Below, in pieces: positions 1 to 8,588 of a DNA stretch of 64,000 nucleotides. A program made the position numbers and the translations under genes. The stretch covers positions 1-64,000 of the forward strand of contig CAZZNQ010000001.1 in NCBI GenBank assembly GCA_964655775.1, written 5' to 3'. The stretch is from CAZZNQ01 sp964655775. Lineage in GTDB: Bacteria > Planctomycetota > Brocadiia > SM23-32. Position 1 is the stretch's first letter, and each line of letters starts with the position of its first letter. Under the pieces are notes generated by a model. The model saw only the letters and a list, made by a program, of their open reading frames with translations, was not told where the DNA came from and did not search any database.

Positions 1-59
1 CACGCACCGCAAAGCCTCGGGACCTTGCCTTGACACGGCTCACTTCATGGGAGACGTAC

Positions 60-896
60 ATGACGGGCTTACCGAAGCGACCTCTCGGGAAGACGGGACA
101 CGACGTATCTCTCCTCGCGCTGGGGGGAGTCACGTACAACCTTCGAAGTGACGACGCCGCCACCGAGGTAGTGTCCAGGGCCATCGACCTGGGCGTCAAC
201 TACATAGATACGGCCCACGGCTACAAGGACAGCGAGCGCAAGATCGGCCTGGTGATGGCGGACCGACGCGACGAGGTATACCTCGCGACGAAGAGCAACG
301 CGCGGAGCAGGGACGGGATGCGGGCCGAGATCGAGCAGAGCTTCGCCCGGCTCCGCACGGACCACATCGACTGCGTCCAGATACACGACCTGTGGACCGA
401 GGAACAGCTTGCCGAGATCACCGGGCCCGACGGGGCGCTCCGCGCCATCGAGGAGTTCCAGCGCGACGGATCGGTTCGGCTTGTTGGGGTGACCGGCCAC
501 CGATATCCGGAAGTGCTCGCCAAGGCGCTGAAGGAGTACCCGTTCGATACCGTCCTGGTCTCACTGGGCGCCATGCACGCCGCCGTGCGGCCCTTCTACG
601 AAACCGTAGTGCCGGTCGCACGCGAGCGGGAGGTCGGCATATTGGGCATGAAGGTGATGGCCTACGGCTGGCTGGCACAGGCGGGGTTGGCGGAGCAGGC
701 GATGCGTTTCGTGCTCAGCCGGCCGGGCGTTTCGGCGGGCGTCGTCGGGGTGGACACCGTGGAGGAGTTGGAGCAGAACGCCCGGGCAGCGGGGGACTTC
801 AAGCCGATATCCGACGAGGAGCGCCAGCGGCTGCTCGCGAAGGCCGAGGAGATTTACAGGTCGCGGTCTGAAGAGGCGTGGTTCATCCGTTTCTGA
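60..896 (+). CDS. Aldo/keto reductase family protein
   Basis: 278-residue NAD(P)H-dependent oxidoreductase of the aldo/keto reductase superfamily, probably cytosolic. The N-terminus (PLGKTGHDVSLLALGG), the INYIDTAHGY-like strand carrying the catalytic Asp and Tyr, DHIDCVQIHD and GVTGHRYPE are family hallmarks; the C-terminal VLSRPGVSAGVVGVDTVEEL matches the cofactor-binding end of the barrel. It is shorter than most AKRs (about 320), like the small variants often seen in uncultivated bacteria. An upstream in-frame TTG exists at 30, but ATG at 60 has GGGAGA six bases before it and begins the conserved sequence. The substrate cannot be read from the sequence. The family call is secure. Confidence 0.9.
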   Translation: MTGLPKRPLGKTGHDVSLLALGGVTYNLRSDDAATEVVSRAIDLGVNYIDTAHGYKDSERKIGLVMADRRDEVYLATKSNARSRDGMRAEIEQSFARLRTDHIDCVQIHDLWTEEQLAEITGPDGALRAIEEFQRDGSVRLVGVTGHRYPEVLAKALKEYPFDTVLVSLGAMHAAVRPFYETVVPVAREREVGILGMKVMAYGWLAQAGLAEQAMRFVLSRPGVSAGVVGVDTVEELEQNARAAGDFKPISDEERQRLLAKAEEIYRSRSEEAWFIRF

Positions 897-975
897 AGCA
901 GAACACGGGGGCAAACGGCGAGCGGGCACCGAGCATGCGGTATACCAGTGCAGACCGCACGCGCGATGACCGGTT

Positions 976-1002
976 TCTAGGGGAAATCTAGCACACGTCT
1001 AG
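976..1002. repeat. Three TCTAG direct repeats at 11-bp period
   Basis: TCTAG occurs at 976-980, 987-991 and 998-1002, exactly 11 bases apart and so on one face of the helix. It lies about 140 bases upstream of the small protein at 1141. Spacing and rarity of CTAG in bacterial DNA suggest an operator for a DNA-binding protein, but no regulator can be named. The rest of the 244-base gap 897-1140 shows only a weak TAATAC near 1016. Confidence 0.3.
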
Positions 1003-1140
1003 CGCAAATGCCGCCTAATACTTTCATGGTTGGTGGCAGGTGCGTTCGCAGGAGAAGGTCCTGCCGCCGGGAACATCAGATCGTGGGGCCGCAACCCAAT
1101 ACAGTGGACCGCGGCACGGCGTTCGCGGGAGGTGACAACC

Positions 1141-1446
1141 GTGGCGGAAGACAACCGTTGGATGTTCGTTATAGTGGGGAACCCCGAGTTGGCCGGCACT
1201 GAGCGGCCGGTGCCGGCGGACCCGGCGCCCGTTGCCGGCTCGCTGATCCGAAAACTGAGGACGGAATTCCCGAACGCCACCGTGCGCGTGCGAGTGGAAC
1301 CGTCCTGCGGTGAGTTCTTTGTGCTCTGTTCGGACAACGGTTCCGTGTACAGCAGGGCGGAACCGGAGCTGGAACAGGCCGTGCGCCGCGTTATGAAGGG
1401 GCAGGCAAAGGAAGCCGCAGCGGGCACTCGACTCGCAACCGGATGA
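1141..1446 (+). CDS. Small hypothetical protein (101 aa)
   Basis: Unrecognised protein of 101 residues. The start is GTG at 1141, chosen because GGGAGG at 1127-1132 sits eight bases before it; GTG at 1132 is too close to the same site. The body has an alternating pattern (SLIRKLRTEFPNATVRVRVE, FFVLCSDNGSVYSR) that suggests a small alpha/beta fold, with no membrane segment or signal peptide. It ends some 240 bases before the kinase-like gene in the same direction, so the two may be co-transcribed. No function is proposed. Confidence 0.55.
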   Translation: MAEDNRWMFVIVGNPELAGTERPVPADPAPVAGSLIRKLRTEFPNATVRVRVEPSCGEFFVLCSDNGSVYSRAEPELEQAVRRVMKGQAKEAAAGTRLATG

Positions 1447-1689
1447 CACACAGCTCACTGCATGGTGGCGGCTGTTGAGAAACCGTCTGCGCCGCAGTTC
1501 GCAGCCTGGGAGCCCGTGGAAGAACGGGGCTCGCCCACACCGGCTGCAACTGCGAACAGGTTGGGGCATGAGGCCGGCGGCGTATCATGGTGGACACATC
1601 CCGTTCCTCAACGGGTTGCTAGGTCTGGTGCCGTTCCTCCCCATGTGGTATCATGCAGGGCATATAGCTTGCTTCTCGGGGACGGAGCG

Positions 1690-3573
1690 GTGGTCCTGCG
1701 CAAAAGACTTACTCTGACTTCGGCCGCGCTTGCGATCGTGCCGCTGCTGGTGTTGGCGGCAGTGTGGACGGTGCGCCAGCGCAGCCAGTTGATGGCACAC
1801 ACACGGGGGACAGTCCGGGTGCTGGCGCGGGAAGCCGCCGATCAAATCGACCTAGTGCTGGCCCGTGCGTCCGAGCAGACGCAGCAACTCGCCGCCTCAA
1901 CGACCCTTATCCGGAGAGCCACCGCCGCCACGCGCGAGCTGGACGGCGTGGACCCCGACCGACTTGACGCGATGATGGCCGAGTACAATGGGCGGTGGTT
2001 CGAAGCGGACAAGGAGTTGGCCCGGGAGACTCTTGAAGGCGATGCGGCCGAAGAGCTGAGGCGATTCCAGGCGGTCGCGCCACATCGTTACGCCGAGATA
2101 CTCGTCACGGACCGGCACGGTCGGCTCTGCGCCGCCACCAATCGCACTACCGATTATTACCAGGCCGACGAGGCCTGGTGGCAGTGCGTGACCGAGGAAG
2201 GCGATAGCCGCGTCTGCGTCGGTATCCCGCGCATAGACGAGAGCGCCGGCGTCCTCAGCGTGGACATCGCGGCTCCCGTCCGCACCGACGGCGGCGAGTT
2301 GGTGGGCGTGCTCAAAGTCGTCCACGATGCGCCTGCGCTGCTGGACGCCATCCAGCTTCTGACGCCCGGCCTCACGGGTCAGGGAGTGCTGACCGACGAA
2401 TCGGGAACGGTGCTGATCGGCACCGTCGGCACGGATGTCGAAGACGCTCCGATTCGGCGAGCGGCCGCCTTCCTGTGGAGCAACGGCGCCCCCATTCCGT
2501 CCTCATCGGTGACCGACTCCGGCGAAACGGTGGTCGGCCACGCCAAGCTTGGGTTCACGAGGCCCGCCGATGTGGTGCACGTGGAATCAGGGCCTTGGCA
2601 CATACTTCTCGCTCAATCGGCCAATGAGGTCTACGCCCCCGTCCGTGCCACCCTTGCGTGGACGCTGCCCATCTTGGCGCTTCCGATAGGCGGCGTGGTG
2701 CTGCTGTACGTCTGGCTGCGCCGCTCCCTGGTCGACCCCGTCGACGCCCTGCATTGGGCCTCGGAGCAGGTGGCCGCCGGCCGGCTGGATGCCCGGGTGA
2801 ACATCGAGACGGGCGGCGAGCTGCAGGAGGTGGGTACTCAGTTCAATCGCATGGTGTCCGCTCTGCAGCGCCACGAGCGCCAGCAGAGGGAAGAGATCCG
2901 GCGCCGCACCGACGAGTTGCGCCAGTCCGACATCCAGGAGCGCATGTTCCGCCAGAACGTCGCCGCGGTGATGCGGAGTTTGTCCGAGAGCCTGCGGGAG
3001 GCCACCGCGGAACCCGTCGACTCTGAGGATCGGCGCCGCGAGATTCGTGAGATCACCCTCGACCTGGAGGACCTGTGCAGCATCCAGGCCGGACGCATGA
3101 CGCTCAGCCGCGAGAGCGTGCCCATCGCACTACTCATAAGATCCACCCAGCGCGTGCTCGCACCGCTGATCGACCGGTTCGGCGTGCAACTGGACCTGCC
3201 GGATTTCCCCACGGACACCGAGGAGATGGTCTGCGATCGCGCGAAGACCAAACAGGTGATGTACGCGCTGGTCTCCAATGCCGTCCGGTTCGGCGGCAAG
3301 GGATCGCGTGTGCAGATCAGAGCCCGTCGCGAGGACGAGACGGCCGTGCTGGAGGTCGGCGACGAGGGCCCCGGCATTCCGGAATCGAGGCGCGAGGAGG
3401 TGTTCCTGCCTCTTGTGAAGCAGGACGTCCGGCGAGAGGCCCCGGAGGAGTACCTGGGGGCAAGCCTGTCGGTCGCCAGGCAGTTCGTTCAGGTTCAGGG
3501 CGGCGAGATCGAGTTGGAGTCCGAGCCCGACGAGGGCAGCCGTTTCATCGTGCGCCTGCCCGTTGAGCGCTAG
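1690..3573 (+). CDS. Membrane histidine-kinase-like protein lacking the phospho-acceptor histidine
   Basis: 627-residue sensor-kinase architecture: membrane segment near residues 10-30, an extracytoplasmic cache-like sensor region of about 290 residues, a second membrane segment (residues ~325-345), HAMP, a dimerisation helix region, and a C-terminal HATPase domain. The HATPase keeps an N-box (ALVSNAVRFG) and G1 box (DEGPGIP), but the G2 region (LGASLSVA) is degenerate. Where family members read N-V-S-H-E-L-R, this one reads N423-V-A-A426-V-M-R, so the phosphorylatable His is Ala. GTG at 1690 was chosen because GGGGA lies seven bases upstream and the membrane segment follows at once; an in-frame ATG at 1462 would add about 76 unlikely residues. 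No response regulator is nearby. Probably a pseudokinase or signalling scaffold. Confidence 0.7.
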   Translation: MVLRKRLTLTSAALAIVPLLVLAAVWTVRQRSQLMAHTRGTVRVLAREAADQIDLVLARASEQTQQLAASTTLIRRATAATRELDGVDPDRLDAMMAEYNGRWFEADKELARETLEGDAAEELRRFQAVAPHRYAEILVTDRHGRLCAATNRTTDYYQADEAWWQCVTEEGDSRVCVGIPRIDESAGVLSVDIAAPVRTDGGELVGVLKVVHDAPALLDAIQLLTPGLTGQGVLTDESGTVLIGTVGTDVEDAPIRRAAAFLWSNGAPIPSSSVTDSGETVVGHAKLGFTRPADVVHVESGPWHILLAQSANEVYAPVRATLAWTLPILALPIGGVVLLYVWLRRSLVDPVDALHWASEQVAAGRLDARVNIETGGELQEVGTQFNRMVSALQRHERQQREEIRRRTDELRQSDIQERMFRQNVAAVMRSLSESLREATAEPVDSEDRRREIREITLDLEDLCSIQAGRMTLSRESVPIALLIRSTQRVLAPLIDRFGVQLDLPDFPTDTEEMVCDRAKTKQVMYALVSNAVRFGGKGSRVQIRARREDETAVLEVGDEGPGIPESRREEVFLPLVKQDVRREAPEEYLGASLSVARQFVQVQGGEIELESEPDEGSRFIVRLPVER

Positions 3574-3585
3574 CGGGGGCCCGGT

Positions 3586-4581
3586 TCATGCCACCGAATA
3601 GGCGACGGCCGGAAGGTCCAGCATAGTCTTCAGCCCTGGTTCCACCTCGCCGATGGACCGCACGGCGTTCAGAACGATGGCGCAGGTCGCGATGTCGCCG
3701 TTGATGCCGCCCTCGATCACGGACCGGAACGCCGGCTCACCGGTGACCTTCACCGCGTCGTAGGAGGACGGTTCGCCCACGGCCGCCCGGAACACCAGTT
3801 TGATGACCAACCGCCCCTCCTCCGCGTAAGCGCGGCCGATCTGCTCCACCCCGCAGGCCATGCCCGGTTCGATCGGCTCGTGTCCGGACTCGATCCGTCC
3901 CTCGGCGATCACCGGCTCCAGGCTTTCGGTGGTCTCCTTCAGCTTCCAGCCCACGCGCCGCGCGATCATGTGCATCGACTCGGTCAGCCCCACGTGACGC
4001 AGGCTGCCGTCCTGCTTCCTTCGCTCGAACTGCACCAGGTTCAGGCCCGCGCCGATCTTCTGCTGGAACGGCACGCGGCGGCTGCTGGCGTCCTGGATGC
4101 GCTCCACCTCTATGCGCTCCACCCGGCGGCAGACGGCCGTGAGCGCCACCGGCAGGAGGTCCATCAAAAAGCCCGGATTGACGCCGGTGGAGACACAGGT
4201 GACGCCGTGCTTGCGGCAGGCGGCGTCGATCCGCTTCGCGGTCTTGGGATGCGCGTCCCACGGATACGTCAACTCTTCGCAGGTCGAGACAATATCCAGG
4301 CCGGCTTCCGCGATCTCCTCGATCTGCTCCTGAATGACTTCGATGCTCGAGACGGTCGTCAGCAACGCGACGTCCGCCTTGCCGGTCGCGAGCACGTCCG
4401 CCACACTCTTTTTCACGCGCGTGCCCATCGGCTCCACTCCGCAGAGCCGGCCCAGGTCCACGCCCAGTTTGTCCGGCGCGGGATCCGCCCCGCCCACCAG
4501 CTTGAACTGCTTGCGCTCCAGCGCGTAACGCACCACCTGCTGGCCCAGCGGCCCAAGACCCACCTGCACGATACGTGTCAT
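3586..4581 (-). CDS. 2,4-diaminopentanoate dehydrogenase-like / DapB-like oxidoreductase
   Basis: 331-residue NAD(P)-dependent dehydrogenase related to 2,4-diaminopentanoate dehydrogenase (Ord) and dihydrodipicolinate reductase. The N-terminal Rossmann motif is GLGPLGQQVVRYALE; further signatures are CEELTYPW and STGVNPGFLMDLLP. The family acts on amino acids such as diaminopentanoate in ornithine breakdown; the actual substrate here is unknown. ATG at 4581 was chosen because GGAGG stands seven bases upstream; an ATG at 4641 would add a non-conserved 20 residues. The DUF401 permease gene is 109 bases upstream in the same direction, which suggests import and oxidation of one substrate. It converges on the kinase-like gene with 12 bases between stops. 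Confidence 0.75.
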   Translation of the reverse strand: MTRIVQVGLGPLGQQVVRYALERKQFKLVGGADPAPDKLGVDLGRLCGVEPMGTRVKKSVADVLATGKADVALLTTVSSIEVIQEQIEEIAEAGLDIVSTCEELTYPWDAHPKTAKRIDAACRKHGVTCVSTGVNPGFLMDLLPVALTAVCRRVERIEVERIQDASSRRVPFQQKIGAGLNLVQFERRKQDGSLRHVGLTESMHMIARRVGWKLKETTESLEPVIAEGRIESGHEPIEPGMACGVEQIGRAYAEEGRLVIKLVFRAAVGEPSSYDAVKVTGEPAFRSVIEGGINGDIATCAIVLNAVRSIGEVEPGLKTMLDLPAVAYSVA

Positions 4582-4674
4582 CAGTCCATCCTCCGAAGCT
4601 TCAGACGGCTGTTCACTGTGTGTGTGTGTGGAGACGGACAAGCCCTATGCCCGGACGGGATGGTAGCCTCGCCG

Positions 4675-4694
4675 CTGACCTTGCGCAAGGTCAG
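4675..4694. repeat. Perfect 20-bp palindrome at the permease stop codon
   Basis: Bases 4675-4694 read the same on both strands (half-site CTGACCTTGC). The palindrome covers the stop codon of the DUF401 permease gene and precedes the downstream dehydrogenase gene. It could be a regulator site or an RNA stem; without a loop or U-tract it is not a typical terminator. Confidence 0.45.
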
Positions 4695-6025
4695 ATCGCC
4701 GATGCGCCCGTGACGGCACCGAGCAGCAGGTAGAGCAGGAAGGCGGCGACCATCACGATCAGCGCGGGCTTCACCAGTCCGGCGATGTTGCGCAGGATCG
4801 GCGTCCGGAAATGCTCGCTGGTCACGATAAGGCAGACGTGCAGGGGCGAGAGCAGCATGCCGGCGTACCCGAAGCTGTAGGCGAGCGCCGTAGCCGGCAG
4901 CATCACCGAGGCAGCCGCGTCCTGCCCCACAAGGTTCATAACGATGGGGAAGCTGGCGCCGATGAAGCCAACCGCCAGACCCGTGGTGAGCCCGCTGACG
5001 AACGGGATGACCATCAGTACGGCCAGCATGGGTATGCCCCAGGCGTCCATCTCGGTGCGCATCTGCTCCACCAGTTCGACGCCGCTCGGCAGCGGGGACT
5101 CGATGATCGCGCCGTAGATGCGGACGATCGCAACCACCACCGCGAGGGAAAGCGTACGCTTCGAGATCAGGATGCGCTTCCACGCGCCCGCCTCCAGCGG
5201 ACGTTTGCGCGACAGATAGAGCATCGCCGCGAATATGCCGAACATCATCGGCACGTACTTGTTCAGCGGCGGAACGCCCGCCATCTTCTTCTCGGCGACC
5301 ATGTAGCCGCCCTTCATCAGGGCGTAGCAGACGACGATCACGATGATGGGCGCCACCAGCGAGAAGAAGCCCTCCTGCGGCTTGGGGCGGACGGTGCTCT
5401 CATACTCGACCGGATCGAACTCGATGCGCTTCAGCAGGAAGAAATAGCCCGCGACCACAGCGCACAGGCCCAGCGGAACGCCGAAGATCATAAAGTGCCA
5501 AGGCTGCAGCCTGGTGATGCTCATGGCCAGGATGACGCCCGGATACAGCGGCCACCAGAGCTCCCATATGTGGCGATAGTAGTAGTTGGTCTGCGCTTTG
5601 AGGCGCGGATGAATGGTGCCGTTCACGTCGCACGAATCCACCAGCGGCGCCGAGAACAGCGCACCGCCCGGCATCGGAAGCAGGCCGATCACGGCCGGCA
5701 GCACGGCCATGGAGCCCCGCGGCGACACGCGGGCGCGCACGGCATCCACCAGATCCGGCATGATGCCCGTCTCCGCCATCTGCGAGCTGAGCGCGATGAC
5801 CTGGAAGATCACGAACAGCAGCAAGAAGTTGTCCACAGACCAGAACCGCGCCCAGGCGATCTCGAGCATCTCCGGCAGAGAATGCCCGCACCAGAAACCC
5901 AGCAGCAAGGTGCCGACCGCGATCGAGACGGCAAGGTACTTGCAGAAGCGGGTCATCACCAGGATCATCCCCAGCGAGCCGAGAACCTTGACGAGCACGG
6001 GAGCTGATTGCACGAGTTCCAGCAT
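4691..6025 (-). CDS. DUF401 family permease
   Basis: 444-residue inner-membrane protein with about ten to twelve hydrophobic segments. The signature LLPMPGGALFSAPLV followed by NYYYRHIWELWWPLYPG matches the DUF401 family, a poorly characterised relative of ion/carboxylate transporters. The conserved helix-break motifs and full length suggest an intact transporter. ATG at 6025 is chosen because conserved hydrophobic sequence starts there; its Shine-Dalgarno is weak. A promoter (TTGACG-N17-TAGAAT) lies 63-91 bases upstream on the same strand. The diaminopentanoate-dehydrogenase-like gene follows, so an amino acid or similar charged metabolite is a reasonable but unproven cargo. Confidence 0.85.
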   Translation of the reverse strand: MLELVQSAPVLVKVLGSLGMILVMTRFCKYLAVSIAVGTLLLGFWCGHSLPEMLEIAWARFWSVDNFLLLFVIFQVIALSSQMAETGIMPDLVDAVRARVSPRGSMAVLPAVIGLLPMPGGALFSAPLVDSCDVNGTIHPRLKAQTNYYYRHIWELWWPLYPGVILAMSITRLQPWHFMIFGVPLGLCAVVAGYFFLLKRIEFDPVEYESTVRPKPQEGFFSLVAPIIVIVVCYALMKGGYMVAEKKMAGVPPLNKYVPMMFGIFAAMLYLSRKRPLEAGAWKRILISKRTLSLAVVVAIVRIYGAIIESPLPSGVELVEQMRTEMDAWGIPMLAVLMVIPFVSGLTTGLAVGFIGASFPIVMNLVGQDAAASVMLPATALAYSFGYAGMLLSPLHVCLIVTSEHFRTPILRNIAGLVKPALIVMVAAFLLYLLLGAVTGASAI

Positions 6026-6087
6026 CTTGGTCTTCTCTTCGGACGCGGAGTGGAGCGAGGAAAGGCCGGAAGGCAGGAGCTTCAGGC

Positions 6088-6116
6088 ATTCTACACCCCA
6101 CCGCACGAAGCGTCAA
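6088..6116 (-). promoter_or_regulatory. Promoter of the DUF401 permease operon
   Basis: On the minus strand, TTGACG (6116-6111) and TAGAAT (6093-6088) are 17 bases apart. The predicted RNA begins about 55 bases before the permease ATG. Confidence 0.6.
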
Positions 6117-6146
6117 AGTCTCCGCACGCCGTCATGGCGGCGGCGC

Positions 6147-6176
6147 TTGACAGCCTCGGGCAGGCGGCGGCACAAT
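6147..6176 (+). promoter_or_regulatory. Promoter of the small anchored protein gene
   Basis: TTGACA at 6147-6152 and CACAAT at 6171-6176 are 18 bases apart. The site is divergent from the DUF401 promoter 30 bases away, and the predicted RNA starts about 30 bases before the proposed AUC start at 6214. Confidence 0.45.
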
Positions 6177-6213
6177 ACCGTCGCAGAAACTCCTGAGAAC
6201 GGAGGACGGAGCC

Positions 6214-6531
6214 ATCCGATACGCAATCGCAGTCGTGATATTCGCCGTGGTCGCGGTAGTGATGGCGGTCTTGCTGGCCGGCGGAGAGGACCGGCAGGTC
6301 GCGGCGGACCCGGCACCGTTCCAGGCCGCGATCGAGCAGTACCTGACTGAAAAGGGAATGGGCATGGAGGTCGACGAGTTCCGCGAACTCACGGTCGCCG
6401 GAGACACGGCCCACGCCGTCTGTCGCATGAGCGAGGCGTCGGACCTCCACCGCGTCGGGGTCACCTGGAGCTTCACGTTCGAGAAGCAGCAGAACGGCGA
6501 GTGGACGGTGACGGAGCGCCGAACCCGGTAA
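6214..6531 (+). CDS. Small membrane-anchored protein with apparent AUC start
   Basis: Unrecognised 105-residue protein: one N-terminal hydrophobic helix and a soluble domain that looks like a small NTF2- or cystatin-like fold (FQAAIEQYLTEKG, VTWSFTFEKQQNGEWTVTE). The first conventional start is GTG at 6235, but that cuts through the hydrophobic helix and has no ribosome site. An ATC codon at 6214 sits eight bases after GGAGG (6199-6203) and restores a normal anchor: one Arg, then about 20 hydrophobic residues. So translation probably starts at AUC, or an ATG has been mutated or misread. A promoter lies just upstream. The protein would be anchored in the membrane with its domain outside. Confidence 0.6.
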   Translation: MRYAIAVVIFAVVAVVMAVLLAGGEDRQVAADPAPFQAAIEQYLTEKGMGMEVDEFRELTVAGDTAHAVCRMSEASDLHRVGVTWSFTFEKQQNGEWTVTERRTR

Positions 6532-6578
6532 CCGGCCGGCGCCCCGTCTGCGCATTCTTACAGCCTTTCCCGAGGCAT

Positions 6579-8564
6579 TTACTCGATGCTGGGCTTGACC
6601 GGGTTGCGCGAATCCTGGCCGTTGCCGATGGCCAGCGTCTGCTCCAGGTCGCCCTCCGTGTTGACGTATTCCACCACCTGCCTGTACGTCACGCAGTAGT
6701 TGTCCGGGTACTCGTCGCGGTTCTCCACCAGAACGTCCAGCAGAAACTGCTTGAGTATCTCACCTTCGTTGCGGTGGCTATGGCGCGTGCCGCCTCCGTC
6801 GTTGTACTTCATGCCCCAGTCATGGAAAGCGTTGACGCCGAGGATCGGCCGGAGCGGATGGCGGTAGTGGTAGTCCAGATTGGCCTTCCACATCGCGACT
6901 CCCTCGGGCACCTCATAGTCGAACGAACCGGCGTAATCGCTTCGGATGCCGTGGGTGATCCGCGCGTGGACCGGCGGGGCGTTGCCGTCCATGATGCCGG
7001 TCTCGATCCGGAAGTACTCCGCGCCCGGCTCCGCCCAGGACTGTTCGTTCGGGTGGCCGCCGCGCCTTCCCCGGTAGATGAAGTTCTGCTTTGCCAGCAG
7101 CTCGCGCGTGAACTCGGGGTCGTACCTCTGGCCGGATCCGCCGCCGCCGTGCTTGTGGGTGAAGCAGCGCGTGAAACCCTCGATGTTGTCCCGGAACCAC
7201 TGGGTGCAGCCCTCGATCTCCTCGATCTGGCCTTCCGGAGGCAGCGACGACCAGTTGCGCCCGCCGGGGTTGTGGTGCAGCGTGTGGTGCGCTATCTCGC
7301 TGCCCAGGTCGAACAGCCGCTGCAGGATGAGGGTCTGCTTCGCGACGTCGCGGTTCTCGTAGTCGCCGGCCAGCGGCGCCACCCACATGGTGAACACGGC
7401 TTTGCTGCCGCGCTCGTGGAGCGTCTCGGCGATGTCCAGCATCGTCTCCAGTCCCTCGATGTTGGCGCAGTCGTCCACGCCCAGGCAGATAAACTGCGGC
7501 GGACGCTTGCCGCCCGGTGCCGACAGTTCGCCCTCCGGCATATCGGGAATCTCCGCCGCCGGCTCGGTCAGGTCAACTTCGCGACGCTTTCCGTCGACCT
7601 TCACCAGGGCCTCGGAGGCAAGCCGCCGGATGCCGACGTCCGGATCCTCCAGAAGCTCCTCCAGCTTGGGCACGGCCCGGGCGTCGCCAATCTTGCCCAG
7701 CGCGATCACGGCGTAGCGACGGTTGGCCATCCATTCGTCGTCCGTTTCCTCGATCAGAAGGGGAACGGCCTGCTTTGACCCGATCTCGCCCAGCGCGATG
7801 GCCGAATCCTGGCGCATGTAATCGTCGCCCTTCATGCCTTCCAGGAACACGTCCTCTCCCGAGGTGTCTCCGAACTTAAGCAATGCCCGCGCGGCCCGGT
7901 GGCGTATGAGCAGCGACAGGGCGGCGCTGCGTGTCGCGACCATCTCCTCGGCACCCGGGACCGTCCCGCCATGCTCTACCAGAGCCTTCAGCACAGGGAT
8001 GACGTCGCGGTCGGTGAAATCCTCCCGCTCCACCTGCGCCAGCACGGACGCCTGCGACCACGCGCCGGGCTCGGACCACATCCGCGGGTTGCCCATCGCC
8101 CGAACGATGGCGGCGTTCGCCTCCCGCCCGCCTATCCGGCCCAGGGCGATAACCGCCTGAACGGCCAACTCCGTTTCGTCACCGGTCGCCACATCGGCCA
8201 ACGTCGGCACCGCCGACTCGTCGCCCAGCTTCCCGAGAGCGACCACCGCGCAGTCGCGCACCCATCGGTCTTCGTCCTTGACCAGCGGTATGATGGCCGG
8301 CACGCTGTCGACGTCGTGCAGGCGCTCCAGCCCGTATACCGCATGGTGGCGCACCAGCGGCTCGGGATCGCTCAGGGCCGACACAAGCGCGTCCCTCGCG
8401 ACGGGGTCCTTGGCCATCGCCAGGTCGCCGGCGGCATCGATCCGCTCGGCCGGCATTCCGTGTTCGAGACGTGTGACGGCTTCCGAGGTGGGGCTGCTGG
8501 CACAGCCCGTCGCCGCTATCAGCGCCACGGCAATACAGGCCACAAGCATCATATTCGTCTGCAT
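6579..8564 (-). CDS. Lipoprotein: HEAT repeats fused to a polysaccharide-deacetylase-like domain
   Basis: 661 residues. A lipoprotein signal peptide ends in LIAATGC. Residues ~40-330 form HEAT/PBS-type repeats (for example WVRDCAVVALGKLGDESAVPTL repeated with variation). From ~350 a NodB-like deacetylase fold follows, with the metal-binding Asp pair in GVDDCANIEG and the His pair in EIAHHTLHHNP, as in carbohydrate esterase family 4; the rest is longer and more divergent. It is probably exported and lipid-anchored, acting on a surface polysaccharide, with HEAT repeats binding a partner. ATG at 8564 has GAGGGAAG just upstream. It lies 24 bases after the ceramidase-like gene, so the two form an operon driven from the promoter at 9867-9895. 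Confidence 0.75.
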   Translation of the reverse strand: MQTNMMLVACIAVALIAATGCASSPTSEAVTRLEHGMPAERIDAAGDLAMAKDPVARDALVSALSDPEPLVRHHAVYGLERLHDVDSVPAIIPLVKDEDRWVRDCAVVALGKLGDESAVPTLADVATGDETELAVQAVIALGRIGGREANAAIVRAMGNPRMWSEPGAWSQASVLAQVEREDFTDRDVIPVLKALVEHGGTVPGAEEMVATRSAALSLLIRHRAARALLKFGDTSGEDVFLEGMKGDDYMRQDSAIALGEIGSKQAVPLLIEETDDEWMANRRYAVIALGKIGDARAVPKLEELLEDPDVGIRRLASEALVKVDGKRREVDLTEPAAEIPDMPEGELSAPGGKRPPQFICLGVDDCANIEGLETMLDIAETLHERGSKAVFTMWVAPLAGDYENRDVAKQTLILQRLFDLGSEIAHHTLHHNPGGRNWSSLPPEGQIEEIEGCTQWFRDNIEGFTRCFTHKHGGGGSGQRYDPEFTRELLAKQNFIYRGRRGGHPNEQSWAEPGAEYFRIETGIMDGNAPPVHARITHGIRSDYAGSFDYEVPEGVAMWKANLDYHYRHPLRPILGVNAFHDWGMKYNDGGGTRHSHRNEGEILKQFLLDVLVENRDEYPDNYCVTYRQVVEYVNTEGDLEQTLAIGNGQDSRNPVKPSIE

Positions 8565-8588
8565 TCATCTTCCCTCAATAAGAACACT

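Noticed and set aside
4617..4631. TG dinucleotide run as a phase-variation tract
   Set aside because: About seven TG units, in an intergenic leader rather than in a reading frame; too short to support a claim.
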